Assembly: GCA_949282275.1 (NCBI GenBank)
Contig: CASDOO010000019.1
Span: forward strand, 108,739 to 151,079
DNA length: 42,341 nt
Direction: 5' to 3'
Origin: an uncultured Bacillota bacterium
Lineage (GTDB): Bacteria > Bacillota_I > Bacilli_A > RFN20 > CAG-288
A model generated the notes under the pieces. That model did no database searches. It was given only the letters and a program-made list of their open reading frames with translations, and had not been told where the DNA came from. Position 1 is the first letter of the stretch, and each line of letters begins with the position of its first letter. A program made the position numbers and the translations under genes. Of this stretch, positions 34,101-41,945 are shown piece after piece.

Positions 34101-34193
34101 CATGATGTGAAAGATTACGAACTCATCAAAGAACTTCTGCGCTCCTATGTTCAGCAAAGAAAAGATAACAAGTCCCATTTGGAAAGGGAATGA
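31131..34193 (+). CDS. SF1 helicase fused to a Vsr/DUF2726-type nuclease
   Basis: The 1020-residue protein has three parts. The first 80 or so residues (AIKDGQWVLIEYLNK...) look like a WYL-like sensor domain. An UPF1/Dna2-like superfamily 1 helicase follows: Walker A GPPGTGKT (363-370, Lys369), DEAGQ (618-622), HYRCG (near 700), MQGAEND (800-806) and motif VI STRAKKR with Arg839. The C-terminus (about 885-1010) is a Vsr/DUF559/DUF2726-type endonuclease: Asp941 in GEFDLVLY, Glu955 and Asp957 in FEIDGIEHH. The order suggests ATP-driven movement on DNA or RNA coupled to cutting, as in phage defence or repair, but this is inference. It is a single-gene unit in an A/T-rich pocket with codon use unlike its neighbours. 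The ATG at 31131 fits the family N-terminus; there is no ribosome binding site. Confidence 0.85.
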   Translation: MNTIGKTLSQAIKDGQWVLIEYLNKNQQRTNYWISIQDIYEKKDTKEPRLVVQIYNPALPHTKVENADIYFQHIQSAVPISFTHYDVPEALSNKLANQKCRFSWLEYDAYSDNILDYYITCRRLDNDPSQKEGALLPGIDVEKLLLEKEIILDEEQEKILTKSIIEKYTKEKEKKKAEYTFIISVASIDRFGKIYIVCYHNLSFNPSTKKLLIDPNLSFNTTFLARIFGDSGTKDTRFSLQGYIDMNINEFIQICRKDLAQGLSILREGLHDGERILNTRNEILVLERPYISNLEPTYEELAREHKEGDLSYPLSAFFGNVSRSYYRHHRKEPFLVIYDEKTNIDQIVALYNALKYPVTYVQGPPGTGKTQTLVNVLLSSLFNKKTVLMTSGNNKPVDAIIQKLCFKYRYNDIPFPWLRLGNAEEMLKATERIKSLAEYKTKFAPDDNKLEKLFDNHSAKMKQLLNLLNQYEKRQEVLERHENLNRLLIPLGTDVPLHQYINQQIDKTIEEEKAIPEVSNEQVIQLCNPVSNDFSFLQYLYFSSLKCILRLQTPKYRPLIEICQLQDEKARVQEFTRYLLDDENIHLLNEAFPIFFCTNTSCSKIGTARYKFDLCIMDEAGQCSIADSLLSVARGKSLLLLGDQSQLRPIVVLDQKTDNDLMEKYHVDPVFSYTQNSILTTMRKNDNISKFIFLSYHYRCGKNIIAFSNNRYYSGKIKPKSPNGEGKIELHVVENNNVGTSQGMRNSCYEEAKAIVQQVLSEKMQNVTILTPFSNQAALINGMMEEAGRKDIRAGTIHTMQGAENDTVILSTSISPRTAPRTYDWLKNNSELINVASTRAKKRYIIFADERAIQRLSRDERDDLAQLIRFAKSNGNIKVEPNEKYTIEIGYSNNSANEAEFWKTMCHLCSVYTNYSVRRNVLEKDLFHDISGSESLKGEFDLVLYQKKNPVMAFEIDGIEHHTDERTMLRDRLKENLARKMNLKLFRIDNHDVKDYELIKELLRSYVQQRKDNKSHLERE

Positions 34194-34339
34194 AATCTTG
34201 GAACGCAAAGACAATGTGCCATTCCCTCGCACAGATCATAGTCGAGAACGACAGCCATGCTCTTTCTCATGACAATTCCTTTATCTCCTGTCGCATTTCC
34301 TTCCTTTTTCCTTTAGGATAATGTGGAGGGAAAAAGAAC

Positions 34340-35014
34340 ATGAAACGAATCGACGACAGATATTTCATCCGAAAGGACGGAAAGAACATTCCGGAGCAAA
34401 CGATCGAATCCATTCTCGAACCCGAGGAGAAGATCCTTTGGCGCGGAAAGCCCCTGAGAAAGTCCTTCCTCCTCTCCGCCTTCTTCCGCTTCTTCTTCAT
34501 CGCCCTTATCTGGGCAGCAATCGATGCGGCAATCATTTCCCTCCTGGTCATCAATGTCCCGGAACTTCCTCTCCCCGTGATCATCTTCCTCTGTTTCTTC
34601 TTCCTCCTCCATCTCCTCCCCGTTTGGATGTGGATCTACAGCATCATCAGCGCGGGAAAGAGACAGAAGGAAGAAGAATACGCCTTTACCGAAAAGAGGA
34701 TCATCGTCAAGAAAGGCTTCATCGGGGCGGAAGTGCAAAGCTATCCCTATTCCTCGATGACGAGCGTCAACCTGCGCATCGGAATCATCGAGAAGCTCTG
34801 CCATGTCGGAGACATCTATCTCGTCTTCGACAATCAAAGGGCCGTCCTCGAGGACATCGAGGATCCCTACTTCATCTATGGCCAGCTCCAGAAGATCGCA
34901 AACGACATCAAGAGCGATATCCTCTATCCCAATGCCCTGAGGCCCAACGAGAATCCCGGTTACAAGACAAGCTACAGGGGCGACATATCCGTCTCCGACA
35001 GACATCACCATTGA
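34340..35014 (+). CDS. membrane protein with bacterial PH (YdbS/DUF304-type) domain
   Basis: The 224-residue protein has a cytoplasmic start with ILWRGKP, two membrane helices (about 45-72 and 77-102), and a bacterial PH domain (about 110-190; YAFTEKRIIVKKGFIG, then YSSMTSVNLRIGIIEKL). This is the layout of YdbS/YdbT-like proteins, which sit in the membrane and in some cases guard against envelope or bacteriocin stress. The tail is hydrophilic and ends in HHH. The start follows GGAGGG at 34325-34330. It stands between the helicase and the LytTR system without overlap, so no operon partner is clear. Confidence 0.8.
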   Translation: MKRIDDRYFIRKDGKNIPEQTIESILEPEEKILWRGKPLRKSFLLSAFFRFFFIALIWAAIDAAIISLLVINVPELPLPVIIFLCFFFLLHLLPVWMWIYSIISAGKRQKEEEYAFTEKRIIVKKGFIGAEVQSYPYSSMTSVNLRIGIIEKLCHVGDIYLVFDNQRAVLEDIEDPYFIYGQLQKIANDIKSDILYPNALRPNENPGYKTSYRGDISVSDRHHH

Positions 35015-35061
35015 CCGTGCTTCAGGATGATTGGTCAAAAGTCTTGCTTTTCAGCATGTCA

Positions 35062-35090
35062 TTCAATTGAACTTATCGGTATGCTAAAAT
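35062..35090 (+). promoter_or_regulatory. promoter of the LytTR/GHKL two-component operon
   Basis: TTCAAT (35062-35067), 17-base spacer, TAAAAT (35085-35090), with TGC just before the -10 as an extended element. It leaves a leader of about 55 bases. Confidence 0.5.
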
Positions 35091-35152
35091 GTGTTCATAA
35101 ACTCACAAGGATAATGCCTTGATGGCAATGAAAGTCTGGTTGCGAGGAAAAC

Positions 35153-35866
35153 ATGATAAATATCGCGATCGTCGAAGATGAAGAGGCGGCTTCCGACCTG
35201 ATAACTGGCTACCTCAAGGATTTCGGGAAAAAGGAAGGCGAGGAATTCAACATTTCCGTCTTTCGCAATGCCATCGTCTTTCTCGAAAATTACAAACCTG
35301 TATACGATCTCGTGTTCATGGATATCATGATGCCAGGAATGGATGGGATGAGCGCCGCAAAGAAGTTACGTGACATCGACAAATTGGTTCTCCTCTTTTT
35401 CATCACAAACATGGGCGACTATGCTGTCAAAGGATATGATGTCGGAGCCATTGCCTTTATCAAGAAACCGGTAACCTATTACGATTTCGAACTCAAGATG
35501 AAGCGCGCCGTCTTTACCATTCGAAGCCGTGACGACAGGGTCATAACCATTTCCAGCAGTGGAAACCGCATCCGATTGATGGTGCGCGACATCGTTTACG
35601 TGGAAGTGCTCGGACATGTCTGCACCTTCCACACGGTCGAGGAAGACATCGAATGCCGAAATGCCCTGCGCGATGTGGCGAAATTGCTCGAGCCCTACGA
35701 CTTTATGATGTGCAGCAGCAGTTTCCTGATCAATCCCAACTATATCAAGCGCATCAATGTCCATACCGTGACCGTCGGGACGACCGAGCTTGAAATCAGC
35801 CGCCTGAAGAAAAAGGCCTTCCTGTTGCATTTCAACGAATGGCTCGCAAAGGGTGGCAACATCTGA
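35153..35866 (+). CDS. LytTR-family response regulator (AgrA-like)
   Basis: The 237-residue regulator has a receiver domain (1-120) with acidic pocket EDE at 8-10, phospho-acceptor Asp57 in LVFMDIMMPG, and Lys in FIKKP near 105. A LytTR DNA-binding domain follows (about 135-232; RLMVRDIVYVEVLGH, CSSSFLINPNYI, LEISRLKK). LytTR proteins bind pairs of about 9-base direct repeats one or two helix turns apart and usually activate peptide-signal, virulence or polysaccharide genes. GAGGAAAAC precedes the ATG. The kinase gene follows 1 base after the stop. The likely target is the repeat cluster at 37285-37350. Confidence 0.93.
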   Translation: MINIAIVEDEEAASDLITGYLKDFGKKEGEEFNISVFRNAIVFLENYKPVYDLVFMDIMMPGMDGMSAAKKLRDIDKLVLLFFITNMGDYAVKGYDVGAIAFIKKPVTYYDFELKMKRAVFTIRSRDDRVITISSSGNRIRLMVRDIVYVEVLGHVCTFHTVEEDIECRNALRDVAKLLEPYDFMMCSSSFLINPNYIKRINVHTVTVGTTELEISRLKKKAFLLHFNEWLAKGGNI

Positions 35867-35867
35867 T

Positions 35868-37244
35868 ATGAGCCCACAGGTCTATTTCGTTTACTTTTGT
35901 GCCACGGCGGTTTTCGTGATTGCCCTTGTCTGTGGCGGGCTTCTCTTTTCGGCCGGTTTCCAAAAGCGAAGCCGTTTCCCTTTACGTTACTGCCTGACCT
36001 CCCTTTGCCTGCTTGCATTCAGCGCCCTCATAACCTTGGGTTACTATTATGTCGACTATACGATGGGTGCGAATTTCCCCAATGCCTATCCCGTCGTGAT
36101 AACCTTGGTGTCCTTCGTCATGTATATCGCCATCTTCCTGGCCTCCGTCCTTGCGATGCAATTCGATTTCAAGGAAAAGCCCCTGCCATGCCTTACGACG
36201 ATGGCCATGAGCTATATCTGTCAGCACATTGCCTATAATATCTATTCCATTATCAATACGGCTTCGTCCTTGGAAATAAGCGTCATCACGAACTTGGGCT
36301 ACTGGGGCTATCTCCTTTGCACGCTCGTACAGCTTCTTTGCGTCGCATTCGTCCTCTTCTTGGTTTATGTGACTTTCGCCCGACGGATCGTCCAGTTCAA
36401 CATCGGGGACAGCATGCGCTCAAGCGCGGTTTTCATCGTTGTTTTCTCGATTGTGATCGTCCTTGTCCTTGGCTCCATTCTCAACTTCGTGCCGGCGGAA
36501 AACAAGATCGTCCGGATCTTTGCCATGTGCCTTTTGATCGTCTGCTGCGTGTTCGTCCTCATTCTTTATACCAATATCTTCCGTATCCGAAGCATGCAGA
36601 ACGAGCTGGACGAGGTCACGCGAATCAACCAAAGCGAACACGAACACTTCCTCAAACTCAAGCGCGACATGGATCTTGTCAATGTCAAATGCCATGACAT
36701 CAAGCACTTCATCACGGTAGCCGGCGCAAGGAAAGGCGTCGATCTCTCCGATCTTTCCAAGGCCGTCAACATTTACGACACGACCATAAAGACCGGAAAC
36801 GACATCATCGACACCATGCTTGCCGAGCACAGCCTGTATTGTTCGACCCACAAGATAAACCTCACCGTGATCGCCGATGCCTCAAGCCTTTCCTTTATTA
36901 GTGTCACGGACATGTGCGCCCTCTTCGGAAACATCATGGAAAACGCGGTGGAAGCCGTGGACAAGGTCAAGGACGAGTCGGCAAGGCTCATCAACATCAA
37001 TATCCGTCCCGTCGCCGGGCAAGTGTTTTTCTGCGTCGAGAACAGCTATGCCGTCGAGCCCGACATCGTCGATGGCTTGCCACGCACGACCAAGAAATAC
37101 GAAGAAGGAAGCCATGGATACGGTTTGAAGAGCATCAAGATGATCAGCGAAAAATACGATGGAGTCCTCTCCTACAAAGCCGAAAATGGCTTGTTCCGAA
37201 TCAGCATTCTTTTCCCAATCGTCTCCGAAGCAAAAACAGCCTAG
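35868..37244 (+). CDS. GHKL-type sensor histidine kinase (AgrC-like)
   Basis: The 458-residue kinase has seven predicted membrane helices in the first 240 residues (near 6-27, 40-62, 72-97, 106-126, 143-170, 187-210, 217-238), a linker helix, the phospho-acceptor His276 in KCHDIKHFI, an N-box NIMENAVEAV near 356, and a G-box GSHGYGLKSIK near 418. This is the AgrC/GHKL layout with an integral-membrane sensor, which commonly detects a peptide. No agrB or agrD gene lies nearby, so the signal is unknown. The ATG at 35868 follows AAAGGGTGG; a GTG at 35853 inside the regulator gene is a less likely start. Confidence 0.9.
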   Translation: MSPQVYFVYFCATAVFVIALVCGGLLFSAGFQKRSRFPLRYCLTSLCLLAFSALITLGYYYVDYTMGANFPNAYPVVITLVSFVMYIAIFLASVLAMQFDFKEKPLPCLTTMAMSYICQHIAYNIYSIINTASSLEISVITNLGYWGYLLCTLVQLLCVAFVLFLVYVTFARRIVQFNIGDSMRSSAVFIVVFSIVIVLVLGSILNFVPAENKIVRIFAMCLLIVCCVFVLILYTNIFRIRSMQNELDEVTRINQSEHEHFLKLKRDMDLVNVKCHDIKHFITVAGARKGVDLSDLSKAVNIYDTTIKTGNDIIDTMLAEHSLYCSTHKINLTVIADASSLSFISVTDMCALFGNIMENAVEAVDKVKDESARLININIRPVAGQVFFCVENSYAVEPDIVDGLPRTTKKYEEGSHGYGLKSIKMISEKYDGVLSYKAENGLFRISILFPIVSEAKTA

Positions 37245-37284
37245 CCTGAACCATTACGACAAAAACCATACATATTAGGACGCT

Positions 37285-37350
37285 CATATTTAAGAATATT
37301 TCCCCGCATTTTAGATTGTTTGCGCTTACATTTGAAAAATGTAGCAAGAA
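37285..37350 (+). promoter_or_regulatory. three 22-bp-spaced direct repeats, probable LytTR binding sites
   Basis: CATATTTAAG (37285), CATTTTAGAT (37307) and CATTTGAAAA (37329) start exactly 22 bases apart, two helix turns. They lie between the two-component genes and the lipoprotein-GH3 operon. LytTR regulators are known to bind about 9-base direct repeats with this kind of spacing. The sites are about 25-85 bases upstream of the ATG, over the expected -35 region. Confidence 0.6.
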
Positions 37351-37372
37351 AACCTAAAAGGAGGAAATCTTT

Positions 37373-38158
37373 ATGAGACACATCCGAAGACTCGGTGCGA
37401 TGGCCCTGATTGCCACCATCGCCAGCACGACGCTCACCCTCGCTTCCTGCGGCAATACCGGAAACGACGGCGCCATCACTGTTGAGGCCACCCGCATTTC
37501 GGAATGCAAGGTCGAGTACAACTGGGGCGAAGTCTTTGACGGCACCGATCTTGCCTACGAAGTCACCTATCCGGACGGGACGAAGGACTATGCAGTTGAA
37601 GGCTTCACTTTCATGCGTACCAACGGCGAAGCCATTACCGATCCCCTCGGAAGCACCGACAAGCAGATTTCCGTCGAATGGACCGGAACGAAGGATGAGA
37701 CCGAATACACCTTCACGGACACGCTCGATTTGACGATGAACGATCCCCACAATGCCGATACCCTTATCTTCAGAGGCGAAACCAACGACGCCGTCTATAT
37801 GTATGGCGATGGTTCCTTCTTCGCCTGCGGCATTCAGGCCGTGGATTACAAGGACTATGTCGCTGCCATGGGATATTGGAGCTGGGACGGCAAGGAGCTT
37901 TGCGTTGTCGTGACGACCACCTATGGTTCGATGGAGACCTACGAACGCACGATCACCGTCAACAAGGAAGCTGATGGCGGATACTCCTTCGAAGTCTATT
38001 GGGGCATGTTCCCGATGGGCATCACGATCACCAAGGAACAGGCGGATATCTACCTCACGCCCGAAACGACTTTCGGCGACACTGCCTTGACCAAGGAAAA
38101 GAACTATCCCGTCTGGGACGATGCCAAGGACATTCACGAAGTCCAGATTCAGGAGTGA
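37373..38158 (+). CDS. lipoprotein, first gene of the GH3 operon
   Basis: The 261-residue product has a lipoprotein signal (TLTLASC, Cys26) and a beta-rich extracellular part of about 230 residues with many Thr, Glu, Tyr and Asp. The N-terminal part (WGEVFDGTDLAYEVTYPDGT) resembles an Ig-like module and the rest may bind a sugar or polymer. No catalytic motif is visible. AAAAGGAGG at 37356-37364 precedes the ATG. The GH3 gene begins 26 bases after its stop. By context it may present substrate to the GH3 enzyme or bind a surface glycan. It is not recognised as a known family. Confidence 0.78.
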   Translation: MRHIRRLGAMALIATIASTTLTLASCGNTGNDGAITVEATRISECKVEYNWGEVFDGTDLAYEVTYPDGTKDYAVEGFTFMRTNGEAITDPLGSTDKQISVEWTGTKDETEYTFTDTLDLTMNDPHNADTLIFRGETNDAVYMYGDGSFFACGIQAVDYKDYVAAMGYWSWDGKELCVVVTTTYGSMETYERTITVNKEADGGYSFEVYWGMFPMGITITKEQADIYLTPETTFGDTALTKEKNYPVWDDAKDIHEVQIQE

Positions 38159-38184
38159 TTCCTTTCATTGAGAGGTAAGAAACC

Positions 38185-41082
38185 ATGAAGAAAGCAACGC
38201 TGTTCCGTGGACTTGCCGGCGCATTCGGATTCCTGTTCTTCGCCGTCAACGGTCTCACGGTAGGCATGTTCGCAAACGAGGGCTTCATCAACGATGCCCT
38301 GGGCATCAAGGATACCGAAACCGTATCGGAAGACGGCCCTATCCGCTATGCGAGCGAATTTGCCGAAAACATCAACGAATTCACTCAAGACGAATTGAAG
38401 GCCAAGAACGATGCGGCTCAGGCCTTCATCGAGAAGGAGATGGAAGAAAGCGCCGTCCTCCTGAAAAACGAAAACAATGCCTTGCCTCTTTCCTCCGAGC
38501 AAATCAAGAAGGTCACGCTCCTTGGCTGGTCTTCGGCCCATCCCTACTACCGCGCCCACTCCGGCGGCAACGGCACGGACGGAAAGATTTCCCTCAAGCA
38601 GGCCCTTGAATCCCGTGGCTTCGTCATCAATCCGAATGTCTATACCGCCCTGGAGGGCATCAGCGGAAACAGAAAGAACACCTCCGTCGTCGAAGCACCC
38701 GTTTCGACATACGATGGCTTGAAGGATACCTTCGCCAGCTATAATGAGGTTGCTATCGTCGTGCTTTCCCGAGAATCCGGGGAAAACGACGACCTGCAGG
38801 TCAACTATGACGATGGTGGCGTCACCCAAAGCATGCTGGCTCTCACCAAGAACGAAAGAGACCTTTTGAACATGGTGAAGCAGTACAAGGACAACGGAAC
38901 CTTCAAGAAGACCATCGTCCTTCTCAACAGCGCCAACGTGATGGAAGTCGACTGGCTGGACGAATACGGCATCGATGCCTGCATGTGGATCGGTGGCCCT
39001 GGCGTCGATAGCGGAATCTATGGCGTTGCCGATTTGCTTACGGGTGCGGCCAATCCCTCTGGAAAGCTTGCCGACACCTTCTCCGCCAGTTCCCTTTCTG
39101 CCCCGGCAATGCAGAACTACGTGACGGCGCAAAACGACTACAACGACAACCTGATCTATGCCGAGGGAATCTACGTCGGCTACAAATACTATGAGACACG
39201 CTACGAAGATAGCGTTCTCGGACAGGGAAACGCCTCTTCCTCCAAGGGCGTTTATGCCTCGAAGGGCACCGGCTGGAACTATGCCGACGAAGTGACCTTC
39301 CCATTCGGATACGGCCTGTCCTATACGACCTTCACCCAAACCCTCGATGGCGTCGTGGACAATGGCGATGGAACCCTTTCGGCCACCGTCACCGTGTCCA
39401 ACACGGGCAATACGGCGGGAAGATCCGTCGTCGAGCTTTACGCCCAGACGCCTTATGGAGACTACGAGAAGCAAAACCATGTCGAGAAGCCCGCGATTCA
39501 GCTTGTCGCCTTCGACAAGACGAACATGCTCGAGCCCAATGGCGGCAAAGAGACCCTGAAGATCAACGTCGACAAGTATTTCCTGGCTTCCTACGATTAC
39601 ATGGCCGCGAAGACATACATCCTCAGCGAAGGTGACTACTATCTTGCCCTCGGCGAGGACGCCCACGACGCCCTCAACAATGTCCTTGCCGCAAAGAAAG
39701 CGACGGGCATGACAGACCACGAGGGAAATGCCGTCACCGGGGATGCCGAAAAGGTCTTCACATGGCACGAGGACTTCGATGCGGAGTCCTACGCCACGAC
39801 CGCCACGGGCGAAGACGTCACCAACAGACTCCAGGAGATGGATTGGAACTACTGGAATCCGGACACCGTCGAGTACCTTTCCCGCAGCGATTGGCAGGCA
39901 ACCTATCCCGAAGCCTACGATCTGACCCGCACGCCGAACATGGTCGTCGACGATGCCTACACCAAGCCCACGGATGCTCCCAAGGCCTCGGAAATCCCGA
40001 CGGAAGTGGACGCCGGGCTGAAGTTCTCCGACCTCTTCGGCGTGGAACTCGATGACGTGGACGAAAACGGCGACAACATCTGGGACAAGTTCATCGACCA
40101 GCTCTCGATCGACGAATTGATCTCCACCGCGATCGATGTCAAGGGCATCAGCGCCATCACGCGTCTTGGCTTCCCTGGTGGCACCAACGACGACGGCATC
40201 GATAGCGTCAGCTTCACCAACTGCTACGTGAATCCGAACCTTGCCGCTTCCTCCTGGGACGAGGACATGTTCCTGCGGCGCGGAGAATTCATCGGCGAAG
40301 ACTGCCTCTTCCTTGGCCTCAACACCCAGTGGGGACCTGGCGCGAACATGCATCGTTCACCTTTCTCCGGAAGGAACTTCGAGTATCTGAGCGAGGACTC
40401 CTTCCTGTATTATCAGCTCATCGGCTCGCAGGTATCAGGCACCGAAAGCAAGGGCGTGACCGTTTCCATCAAGCACTTCTTTGCCAACGATCAGGAGCAG
40501 AACCGTGGTTCCTATGGTGTCTTCGCAAACGAACAGACTCTCCGCGAAATCTACCTGCGTCCCTTCGAAGGCGCATTCGTGAAGGGTGGCGCAACCACCA
40601 CCATGACCAGCAATGCCCGCGTCGGCTTCCAATATGTCGGCGAATACGATGAGCTCATCAATGGCATCCTCCATGGCGAATGGGGTTTCTACGGGGTAAT
40701 CATCACCGATGCCGGCGGTGGCTTCTCCGAACCTGCCGAATATCTGGCAAAAGGCGGCAACATGTTCTGCTTCGTCTCCGACACGGCCGACAGGGCCCAG
40801 AAGATCAAGAACGCGATCATCCTCAAGAACGACGGCAATTTCCTCCAGATCCTGAAGGACCGTGCCAAGGAGACGCTATACACCTATTCCCACACCAACG
40901 CAATGAATGGCCTGACAAGGGACACCCAGTTCAACAACGTGTATCCTTGGTGGAAGACGGCAATGATTGTCATCAACGTGTTCATCGGAGCGATATTTGT
41001 TGCCAGCATAACTTGCTTCATTCTATGGGCATACGTTTTCAGGAAAGATGGCAAAGACGCCATCGAGGATAAAAAATCCTAA
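38185..41082 (+). CDS. membrane-anchored GH3 beta-glucosidase with reversed domain order
   Basis: The 965-residue enzyme has a membrane helix at each end (about 8-30 and 925-950). Between them the usual GH3 order is reversed. The GH3 C-domain comes first (ESAVLLKNENNALPL near 88; GWSSAHPYYRAHSGG near 112; GGPGVDSG near 274), then a fibronectin-like domain (about 383-480), then the TIM-barrel N-domain with RNFEYLSED (730-738), Lys763-His764, and the predicted nucleophile Asp842 in VIITDAGGG. Reversed GH3 enzymes are known from Ruminococcus and Butyrivibrio. It should act outside the cell on beta-linked oligosaccharides; the exact sugar is unknown. The start at 38185 follows AGAGGTAAG. The downstream gene begins 10 bases after the stop. 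Confidence 0.88.
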   Translation: MKKATLFRGLAGAFGFLFFAVNGLTVGMFANEGFINDALGIKDTETVSEDGPIRYASEFAENINEFTQDELKAKNDAAQAFIEKEMEESAVLLKNENNALPLSSEQIKKVTLLGWSSAHPYYRAHSGGNGTDGKISLKQALESRGFVINPNVYTALEGISGNRKNTSVVEAPVSTYDGLKDTFASYNEVAIVVLSRESGENDDLQVNYDDGGVTQSMLALTKNERDLLNMVKQYKDNGTFKKTIVLLNSANVMEVDWLDEYGIDACMWIGGPGVDSGIYGVADLLTGAANPSGKLADTFSASSLSAPAMQNYVTAQNDYNDNLIYAEGIYVGYKYYETRYEDSVLGQGNASSSKGVYASKGTGWNYADEVTFPFGYGLSYTTFTQTLDGVVDNGDGTLSATVTVSNTGNTAGRSVVELYAQTPYGDYEKQNHVEKPAIQLVAFDKTNMLEPNGGKETLKINVDKYFLASYDYMAAKTYILSEGDYYLALGEDAHDALNNVLAAKKATGMTDHEGNAVTGDAEKVFTWHEDFDAESYATTATGEDVTNRLQEMDWNYWNPDTVEYLSRSDWQATYPEAYDLTRTPNMVVDDAYTKPTDAPKASEIPTEVDAGLKFSDLFGVELDDVDENGDNIWDKFIDQLSIDELISTAIDVKGISAITRLGFPGGTNDDGIDSVSFTNCYVNPNLAASSWDEDMFLRRGEFIGEDCLFLGLNTQWGPGANMHRSPFSGRNFEYLSEDSFLYYQLIGSQVSGTESKGVTVSIKHFFANDQEQNRGSYGVFANEQTLREIYLRPFEGAFVKGGATTTMTSNARVGFQYVGEYDELINGILHGEWGFYGVIITDAGGGFSEPAEYLAKGGNMFCFVSDTADRAQKIKNAIILKNDGNFLQILKDRAKETLYTYSHTNAMNGLTRDTQFNNVYPWWKTAMIVINVFIGAIFVASITCFILWAYVFRKDGKDAIEDKKS

Positions 41083-41092
41083 GGAGGCGATG

Positions 41093-41542
41093 ATGAAAAT
41101 ACTAGGCTTTTTCAAGAACCGTTCCATCGGCTTCTACATCTGCCTTGGCGTTCTTGTCCTGGGAATCGCCACGACGATAACCTATGCGGCCTATAGCCTT
41201 TCCGTGTACGGAAAGATCAACGGCGGCGCGGACATGGGAAACCACTTCAATCCCCTGATCTTCACGCTTCTGCTTCTGGGCTCGCTTGCCTGTCTGCTTG
41301 GCATCATCAAGCCGGAATGGGAGTTTTCCTCCCTTGTCCCTTCGCTCTTCTTCTCTGCCGCCTTTGGCTACTACATCAACGACAGGCTCATCATGATTGA
41401 AGAGACGATAAACAAGATCTACGGCATGATGGAAAGCGGTGGCAACTTCGGGGTCGTCATTACGATCTTCGCCCTTACCTTCATCTGCGCCATGGCACTC
41501 ATCGTTTCTTCCTTCATCGGCGATAGGAAGAAGGCCGACTAA
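41093..41542 (+). CDS. four-helix membrane protein linked to GH3
   Basis: The 149-residue integral membrane protein has four hydrophobic segments (about 11-34, 51-70, 77-95 and 115-138) and a short basic tail. It has no enzymatic motif and I do not recognise the family. AAGGAGG at 41081-41087 overlaps the GH3 stop, and the ATG at 41093 is at the better distance than the ATG at 41090. Its place directly after the anchored GH3 gene suggests a partner that stabilises, localises or transports product for the enzyme, but this is inference from position only. Confidence 0.75.
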   Translation: MKILGFFKNRSIGFYICLGVLVLGIATTITYAAYSLSVYGKINGGADMGNHFNPLIFTLLLLGSLACLLGIIKPEWEFSSLVPSLFFSAAFGYYINDRLIMIEETINKIYGMMESGGNFGVVITIFALTFICAMALIVSSFIGDRKKAD

Positions 41543-41574
41543 GAAAACCGGCATCAACATTTTCTCGCCGCATC

Positions 41575-41606
41575 AATCGGGCATGTCCCTTACGTGCCCG
41601 ATTTTA
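41575..41606 (+). terminator. terminator of the lipoprotein-GH3-membrane protein operon
   Basis: AATCGGGCATGT pairs with ACGTGCCCGATT (one G-T wobble) around a 5-base loop, followed by a T-rich tract. It starts 33 bases after the stop. Confidence 0.85.
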
Positions 41607-41744
41607 TTTGAAAGAAAGATCCATATGGCTTTCAAAGGACTCTCTTGGCAAGATGGGCACTCACAATAATTATGTGTGAAGGCTCCACTGCGACAAGTGG
41701 GGGAGGCTTTCCTTGATTGCTTATCATATCAGTGTCCAAGCAAA

Positions 41745-41942
41745 TTAAGGGAAATTTGGAAGGCCGATCCTCAGGAATCCGTCTTCCGTGAAATAGGGGT
41801 TTTCTTCTTTTTTGACCAAAATCACTTTCTTAAAAGAGTCTGGTATATTGCGGATGGACTGATATTCCTGTCCCTTTTTCTTGGGAGTATCAATCTGCCA
41901 GGACACCTGGACATAATAGGTCCCCTTGTTGGCAACTCTGTC
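41745..41942 (-). pseudogene. C-terminal remnant of a DUF4143-type AAA ATPase
   Basis: An open leftward segment of 65 codons reads TYYVQVSWQID, then QEYQSIRNIPDSFKKVILVK, then DGFLRIGLPNF and a stop. The tail of AAA ATPases with a DUF4143 domain reads just like this (YIQV, then REY..L..I.DS..K.I, then a final beta strand). Upstream the frame is blocked by TGA at 41945, and I see no P-loop or other ATPase part between it and the window edge. No start codon or promoter accompanies it. It is a truncated relic of a gene class that is typically mobile or poorly conserved. Confidence 0.6.
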
Positions 41943-41945
41943 TCA

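Noticed and set aside
35015..37372. An agrB/agrD-like signal peptide gene with the LytTR/GHKL pair
   Set aside because: No membrane protease gene and no short signal-peptide frame with a ribosome binding site is present beside the pair.
38149..40353. A 734-codon open frame antisense to the GH3 gene
   Set aside because: A shadow of codon bias. It runs across the GH3 catalytic motifs and resembles no protein.
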